From Micromussa lordhowensis (Eukaryota; Cnidaria; Anthozoa; Scleractinia; Lobophylliidae), in assembly GCA_964020085.1 (NCBI GenBank), contig CAXHUQ010000577.1, positions 407,001 to 471,000 on the forward strand: 64,000 nt of DNA, read 5' to 3'. The notes below the pieces were generated by a model that saw nothing but the letters and a program-made list of their open reading frames with translations, was not told where the DNA came from and ran no database searches. Below, in pieces: positions 22,124-34,250 of this stretch (the first letter of the stretch is position 1; each line of letters starts with the position of its first letter). A program made the translations under genes and the position numbers.

Positions 22124-23985
22124 GTGATGGCATTTGCGCCAGGGTGTTTTTTGTGGCCTTCTTTTGAGGGGAGTTTCCCTTGGTCGCAACTTTGCAGAAT
22201 TTCAGAAAACGCGCGATGAGGGTGTCCTTGCCAAATTTGCCATAGCTCGGCTTTGCGGGCACTTTGAAAGATGCGGTTTGCAGCAAAATGTTGTGCTAGG
22301 ATGGCACTTTAAGTGCATTGTAATTAGGAGGTGATGGCATTTGCGCCAGGGTGTTTTTTGTGGCCTTCTTTTGAGGGGAGTTTCCCTTGGTCGCAACTTT
22401 GCAGAATTTCAGAAAACGCGCGATGAGGGTGTCCTTGCCAAATTTGCCATAGCTCGGCTTTGCGGGCACTTTGAAAGATGCGGTTTGCAGCAAAATGTTG
22501 TGCTAGGATGGCACTTTAAGTGCATTGTAATTAGGAGGTGATGGCATTTGCGCCAGGGTGTTTTTTGTGGCCTTCTTTTGAGGGGAGTTTCCCTTGGTCG
22601 CAACTTTGCAGAATTTCAGAAAAGGCGCGATGAGGGTGTCCTTGCCAAATTTGCCATAGCTCGGCTTTGCGGGCACTTTGAAAGATGCGGTTTGCAGCAA
22701 AATGTTGTGCTAGGATGGCACTTTAAGTGCATTGTAATTAGGAGGTGATGGCATTTGCGCCAGGGTGTTTTTGTGGCCTTCTTTTGAGGGGAGTTTCCCT
22801 TGGTCGCAACTTTGCAGAATTTCAGAAAACGCGCGATGAGGGTGTCCTTGCCAAATTTGCCATAGCTCGGCTTTGCGGGCACTTTGAAAGATGCGGTTTG
22901 CAGCAAAATGTTGTGCTAGGATGGCACTTTAAGTGCATTGTAATTAGGAGGTGATGGCATTTGCGCCAGGGTGTTTTTTGTGGCCTTCTTTTGAGGGGAG
23001 TTTCCCTTGGTCGCAACTTTGCAGAATTTCAGAAAACGCGCGATGAGGGTGTCCTTGCCAAATTTGCCATAGCTCGGCTTTGCGGGCACTTTGAAAGATG
23101 CGGTTTGCAGCAAAATGTTGTGCTAGGATGGCACTTTAAGTGCATTGTAATTAGGAGGTCATGGCATTTGCGCCAGGGTGTTTTTTGTGGCCTTCTTTTG
23201 AGGGGAGTTTCCCTTGGTCGCAACTTTGCAGAATTTCAGAAAACGCGCGATGAGGGTGTCCTTGCCAAATTTGCCATAGCTCGGCTTTGCGGGCACTTTG
23301 AAAGATGCGGTTTGCAGCAAAATGTTGTGCTAGGATGGCACTTTAAGTGCATTGTAATTAGGAGGTCATGGCATTTGCGCCAGGGTGTTTTTTGTGGCCT
23401 TCTTTTGAGGGGAGTTTCCCTTGGTCGCGACTTTGCAGAATTTCAGAAAACGCGCGATGAGGGTGTCCTTGCCAAATTTGCCATAGCTCGGCTTTGCGGG
23501 CACTTTGAAAGATGCGGTTTGCAGCAAAATGTTGTGCTAGGATGGCACTTTAAGTGCATTGTAATTAGGAGGTGATGGCATTTGTGCCAGGGTGTTTTTT
23601 GTGGCCTTCTTTTGAGGGGAGTTTCCCTTGGTCGCAACTTTGCAGAATTTCAGAAAACGCGCGATGAGGGTGTCCTTGCCAAATTTGCCATAGCTCGGCT
23701 TTGCGGGCACTTTGAAAGATGCGGTTTGCAGCAAAATGTTGTGCTAGGATGGCACTTTAAGTGCATTGTAATTAGGAGGTGATGGCATTTGCGCCAGGGT
23801 GTTTTTTGTGGCCTTCTTTTGAGGGGAGTTTCCCTTGGTCGCAACTTTGCAGAATTTCAGAAAACGCGCGATGAGGGTGTCCTTGCCAAATTTGCCATAG
23901 CTCGGCTTTGCGGGCACTTTGAAAGATGCGGTTTGCAGCAAAATGTTGTGCTAGGATGGCACTTTAAGTGCATTGTAATTAGGAG
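22124..23985. repeat. Near-consensus monomers around the length variants
   Basis: Nine units including the 206-bp one. Variants are aaaggcgcg near 22,624, gtcatgg starts near 23,160 and 23,367, gtcgcgact near 23,429, and tttgtgcc near 23,585. No local higher-order repeat is clear beyond the 13-unit echo described separately. Confidence 0.8.
22745..22950. repeat. 206-bp monomer with T5 tract (-1 base)
   Basis: The T6 run is shortened to T5, giving a 206-bp unit and restoring the array phase four units after the 208-bp unit. As a side effect the gtgatggca frame is joined to the main + frame, making a 69-codon frame with a GTG start (22,745-22,954). I regard that as accidental. Confidence 0.95.
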
Positions 23986-24192
23986 GTGATGGCATTTGCG
24001 CCAGGGTGTTTTTTGTGGCCTTCTTTTGAGGGGAGTTTCCCTTGGTCGCAACTTTGCAGAATTTCAGAAAACGCGCGATGAGGGTGTCCTTGCCAAATTT
24101 GCCATAGCTCGGCTTTGCGGGCACTTTGAAAGATGCGGTTTGCAGCAAAATGTTGTGCTAGGATGGCACTTTAAGTGCATTGTAATTAGGAG

Positions 24193-25434
24193 GTCATGGC
24201 ATTTGCGTCAGGGTGTTTTTTGTGGCCTTCTTTTGAGGGGAGTTTCCCTTGGTCGCAACTTTGCAGAATTTCAGAAAACGCGCGATGAGGGTGTCCTTGC
24301 CAAATTTGCCATAGCTCGGCTTTGCGGGCACTTTGAAAGATGCGGTTCGCAGCAAAATGTTGTGCTAGGATGGCACTTTAAGTGCATTGTAATTAGGAGG
24401 TGATGGCATTTGCGCCAGGGTGTTTTTTGTGGCCTTCTTTTGAGGGGAGTTTCCCTTGGTCGCAACTTTGCAGAATTTCAGAAAACGCGCGATGAGGGTG
24501 TCCTTGCCAAATTTGCCATAGCTCGGCTTTGCGGGCACTTTGAAAGATGCGGTTTGCAGCAAAATGTTGTGCTAGGATGGCACTTTAAGTGCATTGTAAT
24601 TAGGAGGTGATGGCATTTGCGCCAGGGTTTTTTTTGTGGCCTTCTTTTGAGGGGAGTTTCCCTTGGTCGCAACTTTGCAGAATTTCAGAAAACGCGCGAT
24701 GAGGGTGTCCTTGCCAAATTTGCCATAGCTCGGCTTTGCGGGCACTTTGAAAGATGCGGTTTGCAGCAAAATGTTGTGCTAGGATGGCACTTTAAGTGCA
24801 TTGTAATTAGGAGGTCATGGCATTTGCGCCAGGGTGTTTTTTGTGGCCTTCTTTTGAGGGGAGTTTCCCTTGGTCGCAACTTTGCAGAATTTCAGAAAAC
24901 GCGCGATGAGGGTGTCCTTGCCAAATTTGCCATAGCTCGGCTTTGCGGGCACTTTGAAAGATGCGGTTTGCAGCAAAATGTTGTGCTAGGATGGCACTTT
25001 AAGTGCATTGTAATTAGGAGGTCATGGCATTTGCGCCAGGGTGTTTTTTGTGGCCTTCTTTTGAGGGGAGTTTCCCTTGGTCGCAACTTTGCAGAATTTC
25101 AGAAAACGCGCGATGAGGGTGTCCTTGCCAAATTTGCCATAGCTCGGCTTTGCGGGCACTTTGAAAGATGCGGTTTGCAGCAAAATGTTGTGCTAGGATG
25201 GCACTTTAAGTGCATTGTAATTAGGAGGTGATGGCATTTGCGCCAGGGTGTTTTTTGTGGCCTTCTTTTGAGGGGAGTTTCCCTTGGTCGCAACTTTGCA
25301 GAATTTCAGAAAACGCGCGATGAGGGTGTCCTTGCCAAATTTGCCATAGCTCGGCTTTGCGGGCACTTTGAAAGATGCGGTTTGCAGCAAAATGTTGTGC
25401 TAGGATGGCACTTTAAGTGCATTGTAATTAGGAG
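24193..25434. repeat. Six-monomer block repeated 25 units downstream (29,368-30,609)
   Basis: The series ttcgcag unit, consensus, T8 unit, gtcatgg unit, gtcatgg unit, consensus recurs 5,175 bases (25 units) later. The markers are at 24,348 and 29,523. The downstream copy adds cctttttttgagg near 29,403 and has a gaggagatgg start in place of gtcatgg, so the copies are not identical. Confidence 0.87.
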
Positions 25435-26676
25435 GTGATGGCATTTGCACCGGGGTGTTTTTTGTGGCCTTCTTTTGAGGGGAGTTTCCCTTGGTCGCAA
25501 CTTTGCAGAATTTCAGAAAACGCGCGATGAGGGTGTCCTTGCCAAATTTGCCATAGCTCGGCTTTGCGGGCACTTTGAAAGATGCGGTTTGCAGCAAAAT
25601 GTTGTGCTAGGATGGCACTTTAAGTGCATTGTAATTAGGAGGTGATGGCATTTGCGCCAGGGTGTTTTTTGTGGCCTTCTTTTGAGGGGAGTTTCCCTTG
25701 GTCGCAACTTTGCAGAATTTCAGAAAACGCGCGATGAGGGTGTCCTTGCCAAATTTGCCATAGCTCGGCTTTGCGGGCACTTTGAAAGATGCGGTTTGCA
25801 GCAAAATGTTGTGCTAGGATGGCACTTTAAGTGCATTGTAATTACGAGGTCATGGCATTTGCGCCAGGGTGTTTTTTGTGGCCTTCTTTTGAGGGGAGTT
25901 TCCCTTGGTCGCAACTTTGCAGAATTTCAGAAAACGCGCGATGAGGGTGTCCTTGCCAAATTTGCCATAGCTCGGCTTTGCGGGCACTTTGAAAGATGCG
26001 GTTTGCAGCAAAATGTTGTGCTAGGATGGCACTTTAAGTGCATTGTAATTAGGAGGTGATGGCATTTGCACCGGGGTGTTTTTTGTGGCCTTCTTTTGAG
26101 GGGAGTTTCCCTTGGTCGCAACTTTGCAGAATTTCAGAAAACGCGCGATGAGGGTGTCCTTGCCAAATTTGCCATAGCTCGGCTTTGCGGGCACTTTGAA
26201 AGATGCGGTTTGCAGCAAAATGTTGTGCTAGGATGGCACTTTAAGTGCATTGTAATTAGGAGGTGATGGCATTTGCGCCAGGGTGTTTTTTGTGGCCTTC
26301 TTTTGAGGGGAGTTTCCCTTGGTCGCAACTTTGCAGAATTTCAGAAAACGCGCGATGAGGGTGTCCTTGCCAAATTTGCCATAGCTCGGCTTTGCGGGCA
26401 CTTTGAAAGATGCGGTTTGCAGCAAAATGTTGTGCTAGGATGGCACTTTAAGTGCATTGTAATTACGAGGTCATGGCATTTGCGCCAGGGTGTTTTTTGT
26501 GGCCTTCTTTTGAGGGGAGTTTCCCTTGGTCGCAACTTTGCAGAATTTCAGAAAACGCGCGATGAGGGTGTCCTTGCCAAATTTGCCATAGCTCGGCTTT
26601 GCGGGCACTTTGAAAGATGCGGTTTGCAGCAAAATGTTGTGCTAGGATGGCACTTTAAGTGCATTGTAATTAGGAG
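25435..26676. repeat. Tandemly duplicated trimer (2 x 621 bp)
   Basis: Two successive copies have the order: a unit with tttgcaccgggg (two changes, near 25,448 and 26,069), a consensus unit ending attacgag (C at 25,845 and 26,466), and a unit starting gtcatgg. All markers are 621 bases apart. The attacgag change recurs at 31,641 (25 units after the second copy) and 46,131. Confidence 0.92.
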
Positions 26677-27711
26677 GTCATGGCATTTGCGCCAGGGTGT
26701 TTTTTGTGGCCTTCTTTTGAGGGGAGTTTCCCTTGGTCGCAACTTTGCAGAATTTCAGAAAACGCGCGATGAGGGTGTCCTTGCCAAATTTGCCATAGCT
26801 CGGCTTTGCGGGCACTTTGAAAGATGCGGTTTGCAGCAAAATGTTGTGCTAGGATGGCACTTTAAGTGCATTGTAATTAGGAGGTGATGGCATTTGCGCC
26901 AGGGTGTTTTTTGTGGCCTTCTTTTGAGGGGAGTTTCCCTTGGTCGCAACTTTGCAGAATTTCAGAAAACGCGCGATGAGGGTGTCCTTGCCAAATTTGC
27001 CATAGCTCGGCTTTGCGGGCACTTTGAAAGATGCGGTTTGCAGCAAAATGTTGTGCTAGGATGGCACTTTAAGTGCATTGTAATTAGGAGGTGATGGCAT
27101 TTGCGCCAGGGTGTTTTTTGTGGCCTTCTTTTGAGGGGAGTTTCCCTTGGTCGCAACTTTGCAGAATTTCAGAAAACGCGCGATGAGGGTGTCCTTGCCA
27201 AATTTGCCATAGCTCGGCTTTGCGGGCACTTTGAAAGATGCGGTTTGCAGCAAAATGTTGTGCTAGGATGGCACTTTAAGTGCATTGTAAATAGGAGGTG
27301 ATGGCATTTGCGCCAGGGTGTTTTTTGTGGCCTTCTTTTGAGGGGAGTTTCCCTTGGTCGCAACTTTGCAGAATTTCAGAAAACGCGCGATGAGGGTGTC
27401 CTTGCCAAATTTGCCATAGCTCGGCTTTGCGGGCACTTTGAAAGATGCGGTTTGCAGCAAAATGTTGTGCTAGGATGGCACTTTAAGTGCATTGTAATTA
27501 GGAGGTCATGGCATTTGCGCCAGGGTGTTTTTTGTGGCCTTCTTTTGAGGGGAGTTTCCCTTGGTCGCAACTTTGCAGAATTTCAGAAAACGCGCGATGA
27601 GGGTGTCCTTGCCAAATTTGCCATAGCTCGGCTTTGCGGGCACTTTGAAAGATGCGGTTTGCAGCAAAATGTTGTGCTAGGATGGCACTTTAAGTGCATT
27701 GTAATTAGGAG
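26677..27711. repeat. Near-consensus monomers at the border of the higher-order region
   Basis: Five units with few changes: gtaaatagg near 27,291 and a gtcatgg start near 27,504. They separate the short local duplications on the left from the layered higher-order repeats on the right. Confidence 0.8.
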
Positions 27712-28953
27712 GTGATGGCATTTGCGCCAGGGTGTTTTTTGTGGCCTCCTTTTGAGGGGAGTTTCCCTTGGTCGCAACTTTGCAGAATTTCAGAAAACGC
27801 GCGATGAGGGTGTCCTTGCCAAATTTGCCATAGCTCGGCTTTGCGGGCACTTTGAAAGATGCGGTTTGCAGCAAAATGTTGTGCTAGGATGGCACTTTAA
27901 GTGCATTGTAATTAGGAGGTGATGGCATTTGTGCCAGGGTGTTTTTTGTGGCCTTCTTTTGAGGGGAGTTTCCCTTGGTCGCAACTTTGCAGAATTTCAG
28001 AAAACGCGCGATGAGGGTGTCCTTGCCAAATTTGCCATAGCTCGGCTTTGCGGGCACTTTGAAAGATGCGGTTTGCAGCAAAATGTTGTGCTAGGATGGC
28101 ACTTTAAGAGCATTGTAATTAAGGGGTGATGGCATTTGCGCCAGGGTGTTTTTTGTGGCCTTCTTTTGAGGGGAGTTTCCCTTGGTCGCAACTTTGCAGA
28201 ATTTCAGAAAACGCGCGATGAGGGTGTCCTTGCCAAATTTGCCATAGCTCAGCTTTGCGGGCACTTTGAAAGATGCGGTTTGCAGCAAAATGTTGTGCTA
28301 GGATGGCACTTTAAGTGCATTGTAATTAGGAGGTGATGGCATTTGCGCCAGGGTGTTTTTTGTGGCCTTCTTTTGAGGGGAGTTTCCCTTGGTCGCAACT
28401 TTGCAGAATTTCAGAAAACGCGCGATGAGGGTGTCCTTGCCAAATTTGCCATAGCTCGGCTTTTCGGGCACTTTGAAAGATGCGGTTTGCAGCAAAATGT
28501 TGTGCTAGGATGGCACTTTAAGTGCATTGTAATTAGGAGGTGATGGCATTTGCGCCAGGGTGTTTTTTGTGGCCTTCTTTTGAGGGGAGTTTCCCTTGGT
28601 CGCAACTTTGCAGAATTTCAGAAAACGCGCGATGAGGGTGTCCTTGCCAAATTTGCCATAGCTCGGCTTTGCGGGCACTTTGAAAGATGCGGTTTGCAGC
28701 AAAATGTTGTGCTAGGATGGCACTTTAAGTGCATATTAATTAGGAGGTGATGGCATTTGCGCCAGGGTGTTTTTTGTGGCCTTCTTTTGAGGGGAGTTTC
28801 CCTTGGTCGCAACTTTGCAGAATTTCAGAAAACGCGCGATGAGGGTGTCCTTGCCAAATTTGCCATAGCTCGGCTTTGCGGGCACTTTGAAAGATGCGGT
28901 TTGCAGCAAAATGTTGTGCTAGGATGGCACTTTAAGTGCATTGTAATTAGGAG
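27712..28953. repeat. Founder-type cassette: gcctcc, tttgtgcc/aagagc, consensus, ttttcggg, gcatatt, consensus
   Basis: Six units in a fixed order. Unit 1 has gcctccttttg. Unit 2 has tttgtgcc plus aagagcattgtaattaagggg. Unit 3 is near consensus (with a private gctcagc at 28,251). Unit 4 has ttttcggg (28,464). Unit 5 has gcatattaatt. Unit 6 is consensus. The same order returns at 32,887, 35,785, 47,377 and 57,727, and without the gcctcc change at 54,001. The first return is exactly 25 units away. Confidence 0.92.
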
Positions 28954-31900
28954 GTGATGGCATTTGCGCCAGGGTGTTTTTTGTGGCCTTCTTTTGAGGG
29001 GAGTTTCCCTTGGTCGCAACTTTGCAGAATTTCAGAAAACGCGCGATGAGGGTGTCCTTGCCAAATTTGCCATAGCTCGGCTTTGCGGGCACTTTGAAAG
29101 ATGCGGTTTGCAGCAAAATGTTGTGCTAGGATGGCACTTTAAGTGCATTGTAATTAGGAGGTCATGGCATTTGCGCCAGGGTGTTTTTTGTGGCCTTCTT
29201 TTGAGGGGAGTTTCCCTTGGTCGCAACTTTGCAGAATTTCAGAAAACGCGCGATGAGGGTGTCCTTGCCAAATTTGCCATAGCTCGGCTTTGCGGGCACT
29301 TTGAAAGATGCGGTTTGCAGCAAAATGTTGTGCTAGGATGGCACTTTAAGTGCATTGTAATTAGGAGGAGATGGCATTTGCGCCAGGGTGTTTTTTGTGG
29401 CCTTTTTTTGAGGGGAGTTTCCCTTGGTCGCAACTTTGCAGAATTTCAGAAAACGCGCGATGAGGGTGTCCTTGCCAAATTTGCCATAGCTCGGCTTTGC
29501 GGGCACTTTGAAAGATGCGGTTCGCAGCAAAATGTTGTGCTAGGATGGCACTTTAAGTGCATTGTAATTAGGAGGTGATGGCATTTGCGCCAGGGTGTTT
29601 TTTGTGGCCTTCTTTTGAGGGGAGTTTCCCTTGGTCGCAACTTTGCAGAATTTCAGAAAACGCGCGATGAGGGTGTCCTTGCCAAATTTGCCATAGCTCG
29701 GCTTTGCGGGCACTTTGAAAGATGCGGTTTGCAGCAAAATGTTGTGCTAGGATGGCACTTTAAGTGCATTGTAATTAGGAGGTGATGGCATTTGCGCCAG
29801 GGTTTTTTTTGTGGCCTTCTTTTGAGGGGAGTTTCCCTTGGTCGCAACTTTGCAGAATTTCAGAAAACGCGCGATGAGGGTGTCCTTGCCAAATTTGCCA
29901 TAGCTCGGCTTTGCGGGCACTTTGAAAGATGCGGTTTGCAGCAAAATGTTGTGCTAGGATGGCACTTTAAGTGCATTGTAATTAGGAGGTCATGGCATTT
30001 GCGCCAGGGTGTTTTTTGTGGCCTTCTTTTGAGGGGAGTTTCCCTTGGTCGCAACTTTGCAGAATTTCAGAAAACGCGCGATGAGGGTGTCCTTGCCAAA
30101 TTTGCCATAGCTCGGCTTTGCGGGCACTTTGAAAGATGCGGTTTGCAGCAAAATGTTGTGCTAGGATGGCACTTTAAGTGCATTGTAATTAGGAGGTCAT
30201 GGCATTTGCGCCAGGGTGTTTTTTGTGGCCTTCTTTTGAGGGGAGTTTCCCTTGGTCGCAACTTTGCAGAATTTCAGAAAACGCGCGATGAGGGTGTCCT
30301 TGCCAAATTTGCCATAGCTCGGCTTTGCGGGCACTTTGAAAGATGCGGTTTGCAGCAAAATGTTGTGCTAGGATGGCACTTTAAGTGCATTGTAATTAGG
30401 AGGTGATGGCATTTGCGCCAGGGTGTTTTTTGTGGCCTTCTTTTGAGGGGAGTTTCCCTTGGTCGCAACTTTGCAGAATTTCAGAAAACGCGCGATGAGG
30501 GTGTCCTTGCCAAATTTGCCATAGCTCGGCTTTGCGGGCACTTTGAAAGATGCGGTTTGCAGCAAAATGTTGTGCTAGGATGGCACTTTAAGTGCATTGT
30601 AATTAGGAGGTGATGGCATTTGCGCCAGGGTGTTTTTTGTGGCCTTCTTTTGAGGGGAGTTTCCCTTGGTCGCAACTTTGCAGAATTTCAGAAAACGCGC
30701 GATGAGGGTGTCCTTGCCAAATTTGCCATAGCTCGGCTTTGCGGGCACTTTGAAAGATGCGGTTTGCAGCAAAATGTTGTGCTAGGATGGCACTTTAAGT
30801 GCATTGTAATTAGGAGGTGATGGCATTTGCGCCAGGGTGTTTTTTGTGGCCTTCGTTTGAGGGGAGTTTCCCTTGGTCGCAACTTTGCAGAATTTCAGAA
30901 AACGCGCGATGAGGGTGTCCTTGCCAAATTTGCCATAGCTCGGCTTTGCGGGCACTTTGAAAGATGCGGTTTGCAGCAAAATGTTGTGCTAGGATGGCAC
31001 TTTAAGTGCATTGTAATTAGGAGGTCATGGCATTTGCGCCAGGGTGCTTTTTGTGGCCTTCTTTTGAGGGGAGTTTCCCTTGGTCGCAACTTTGCAGAAT
31101 TTCAGAAAACGCGCGATGAGGGTGTCCTTGCCAAATTTGCCATAGCTCGGCTTTGCGGGCACTTTGAAAGATGCGGTTTGCAGCAAAATGTTGTGCTAGG
31201 ATGGCACTTTAAGTGCATTGTAATTAGGAGGTGATGGCATTTGCGCCAGGGTGTTTTTTGTGGCCTTCTTTTGAGGGGAGTTTCCCTTGGTCGCAACTTT
31301 GCAGAATTTCAGAAAACGCGCGATGAGGGTGTCCTTGCCAAATTTGCCATAGCTCGGCTTTGCGGGCACTTTGAAAGATGCGGTTTGCAGCAAAATGTTG
31401 TGCTAGGATGGCACTTTAAGTGCATTGTAATTAGGAGGTGATGGCATTTGCGCCAGGGTGTTTTTTGTGGCCTTCTTTTGAGGGGAGTTTCCCTTGGTCG
31501 CAACTTTGCAGAATTTCAGAAAACGCGCGATGAGGGTGTCCTTGCCAAATTTGCCATAGCTCGGCTTTGCGGGCACTTTGAAAGATGCGGTTTGCAGCAA
31601 AATGTTGTGCTAGGATGGCACTTTAAGTGCATTGTAATTACGAGGTGATGGCATTTGCGCCAGGGTGTTTTTTGTGGCCTTCTTTTGAGGGGAGTTTCCC
31701 TTGGTCGCAACTTTGCAGAATTTCAGAAAACGCGCGATGAGGGTGTCCTTGCCAAATTTGCCATAGCTCGGCTTTGCGAGCACTTTGAAAGATGCGGTTT
31801 GCAGCAAAATGTTCTGCTAGGATGGCACTTTAAGTGCATTGTAATTAGGAGGTGATGGCATTTGCGCCAGGGTGTTTTTTGTGGCCTTCTTTTGAGGGGA

Positions 31901-34250
31901 GTTTCCCTTGGTCGCAACTTTGCAGAATTTCAGAAAACGCGCGATGAGGGTGTCCTTGCCAAATTTGCCATAGCTCGGCTTTGCGGGCACTTTGAAAGAT
32001 GCGGTTTGCAGCAAAATGTTGTGCTAGGATGGCACTTTAAGTGCATTGTAATTAGGAGGTGATGGCATTTGCGCCAGGGTGTTTTTTGTGGCCTCCTTTT
32101 GAGGGGAGTTTCCCTTGGTCGCAACTTTGCAGAATTTCAGAAAACGCGCGATGAGGGTGTCCTTGCCAAATTTGCCATAGCTCGGCTTTGCGGGCACTTT
32201 GAAAGATGCGGTTTGCAGCAAAATGTTGTGCTAGGATGGCACTTTAAGTGCATTTTAATTAGGAGGTGATGGCATTTGCGCCAGGGTGTTTTTTGTGGCC
32301 TTCTTTTGAGGGGAGTTTCCCTTGGTCGCAACTTTGCAGAATTTCAGAAAACGCGCGATGAGGGTGTCCTTGCCAAATTTGCCATAGCTCGGCTTTGCGG
32401 GCACTTTGAAAGATGCGGTTTGCAGCAAAATGTTGTGCTAGGATGGCACTTTAAGTGCATTGTAATTAGGAGGTGATGGCATTTGCGCCAGGGTGTTTTT
32501 TGTGGCCTTCTTTTGAGGGGAGTTTCCCTTGGTCGCAACTTTGCAGAATTTCAGAAAACGCGCGATGAGGGTGTCCTTGCCAAATTTGCCATAGCTCGGC
32601 TTTGCGGGCACTTTGAAAGATGCGGTTTGCAGCAAAATGTTGTGCTAGGATGGCACTTTAAGTGCATTGTAATTAGGAGGTGATGGCATTTGCGCCAGGG
32701 TGTTTTTTGTGGCCTTCTTTTGAGGGGAGTTTCCCTTGGTCGCAACTTTGCAGAATTTCAGAAAACGCGCGATGAGGGTGTCCTTGCCAAATTTGCCATA
32801 GCTCGGCTTTGCGGGCACTTTGAAAGATGCGGTTTGCAGCAAAATGTTGTGCTAGGATGGCACTTTAAGTGCATTGTAATTAGGAGGTGATGGCATTTGC
32901 GCCAGGGTGTTTTTTGTGGCCTCCTTTTGAGGGGAGTTTCCCTTGGTCGCAACTTTGCAGAATTTCAGAAAACGCGCGATGAGGGTGTCCTTGCCAAATT
33001 TGCCATAGCTCGGCTTTGCGGGCACTTTGAAAGATGCGGTTTGCAGCAAAATGTTGTGCTAGGATGGCACTTTAAGTGCATTGTAATTAGGAGGTGATGG
33101 CATTTGTGCCAGGGTGTTTTTTGTGGCCTTCTTTTGAGGGGAGTTTCCCTTGGTCGCAACTTTGCAGAATTTCAGAAAACGCGCGATGAGGGTGTCCTTG
33201 CCAAATTTGCCATAGCTCGGCTTTGCGGGCACTTTGAAAGATGCGGTTTGCAGCAAAATGTTGTGCTAGGATGGCACTTTAAGAGCATTGTAATTAAGGG
33301 GTGATGGCATTTGCGCCAGGGTGTTTTTTGTGGCCTTCTTTTGAGGGGAGTTTCCCTTGGTCGCAACTTTGCAGAATTTCAGAAAACGCGCGATGAGGGT
33401 GTCCTTGCCAAATTTGCCATAGCTCGGCTTTGCGGGCACTTTGAAAGATGCGGTTTGCAGCAAAATGTTGTGCTAGGATGGCACTTTAAGTGCATTGTAA
33501 TTAGGAGGTGATGGCATTTGCGCCAGGGTGTTTTTTGTGGCCTTCTTTTGAGGGGAGTTTCCCTTGGTCGCAACTTTGCAGAATTTCAGAAAACGCGCGA
33601 TGAGGGTGTCCTTGCCAAATTTGCCATAGCTCGGCTTTTCGGGCACTTTGAAAGATGCGGTTTGCAGCAAAATGTTGTGCTAGGATGGCACTTTAAGTGC
33701 ATTGTAATTAGGAGGTGATGGCATTTGCGCCAGGGTGTTTTTTGTGGCCTTCTTTTGAGGGGAGTTTCCCTTGGTCGCAACTTTGCAGAATTTCAGAAAA
33801 CGCGCGATGAGGGTGTCCTTGCCAAATTTGCCATAGCTCGGCTTTGCGGGCACTTTGAAAGATGCGGTTTGCAGCAAAATGTTGTGCTAGGATGGCACTT
33901 TAAGTGCATATTAATTAGGAGGTGATGGCATTTGCGCCAGGGTGTTTTTTGTGGCCTTCTTTTGAGGGGAGTTTCCCTTGGTCGCAACTTTGCAGAATTT
34001 CAGAAAACGCGCGATGAGGGTGTCCTTGCCAAATTTGCCATAGCTCGGCTTTGCGGGCACTTTGAAAGATGCGGTTTGCAGCAAAATGTTGTGCTAGGAT
34101 GGCACTTTAAGTGCATTGTAATTAGGAGGTGATGGCATTTGCGCCAGGGTGTTTTTTGTGGCCTTCTTTTGAGGGGAGTTTCCCTTGGTCGCAACTTTGC
34201 AGAATTTCAGAAAACGCGCGATGAGGGTGTCCTTGCCAAATTTGCCATAG
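28334..34250. repeat. 5.9-kb segmental duplication, copy 1 (partner 42,824-48,740)
   Basis: About 28.6 monomers match a block exactly 70 units (14,490 bases) downstream. Shared rare markers include cctttttttgagg with ttcgcag (29,523/44,013), the T8 unit (near 29,804/44,294), ccttcgtttg (near 30,855/45,345), gggtgcttttt (near 31,047/45,537), attacgag (31,641/46,131) and gcgagcac (near 31,779/46,269). I find four differences: a G-to-C at 31,814 and a G-to-T at 32,255 in this copy, and changes at 44,954 and 45,304 in the other. The copies are therefore over 99.9% identical. Breakpoints are blurred by consensus flanks. Confidence 0.93.

Noticed and set aside
22745..22954. 69-codon frame starting at GTG in the T5 monomer as a distinct small gene
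   Set aside because: It arises from a one-base homopolymer loss that joins two frames, occurs once, and may be a sequencing error.
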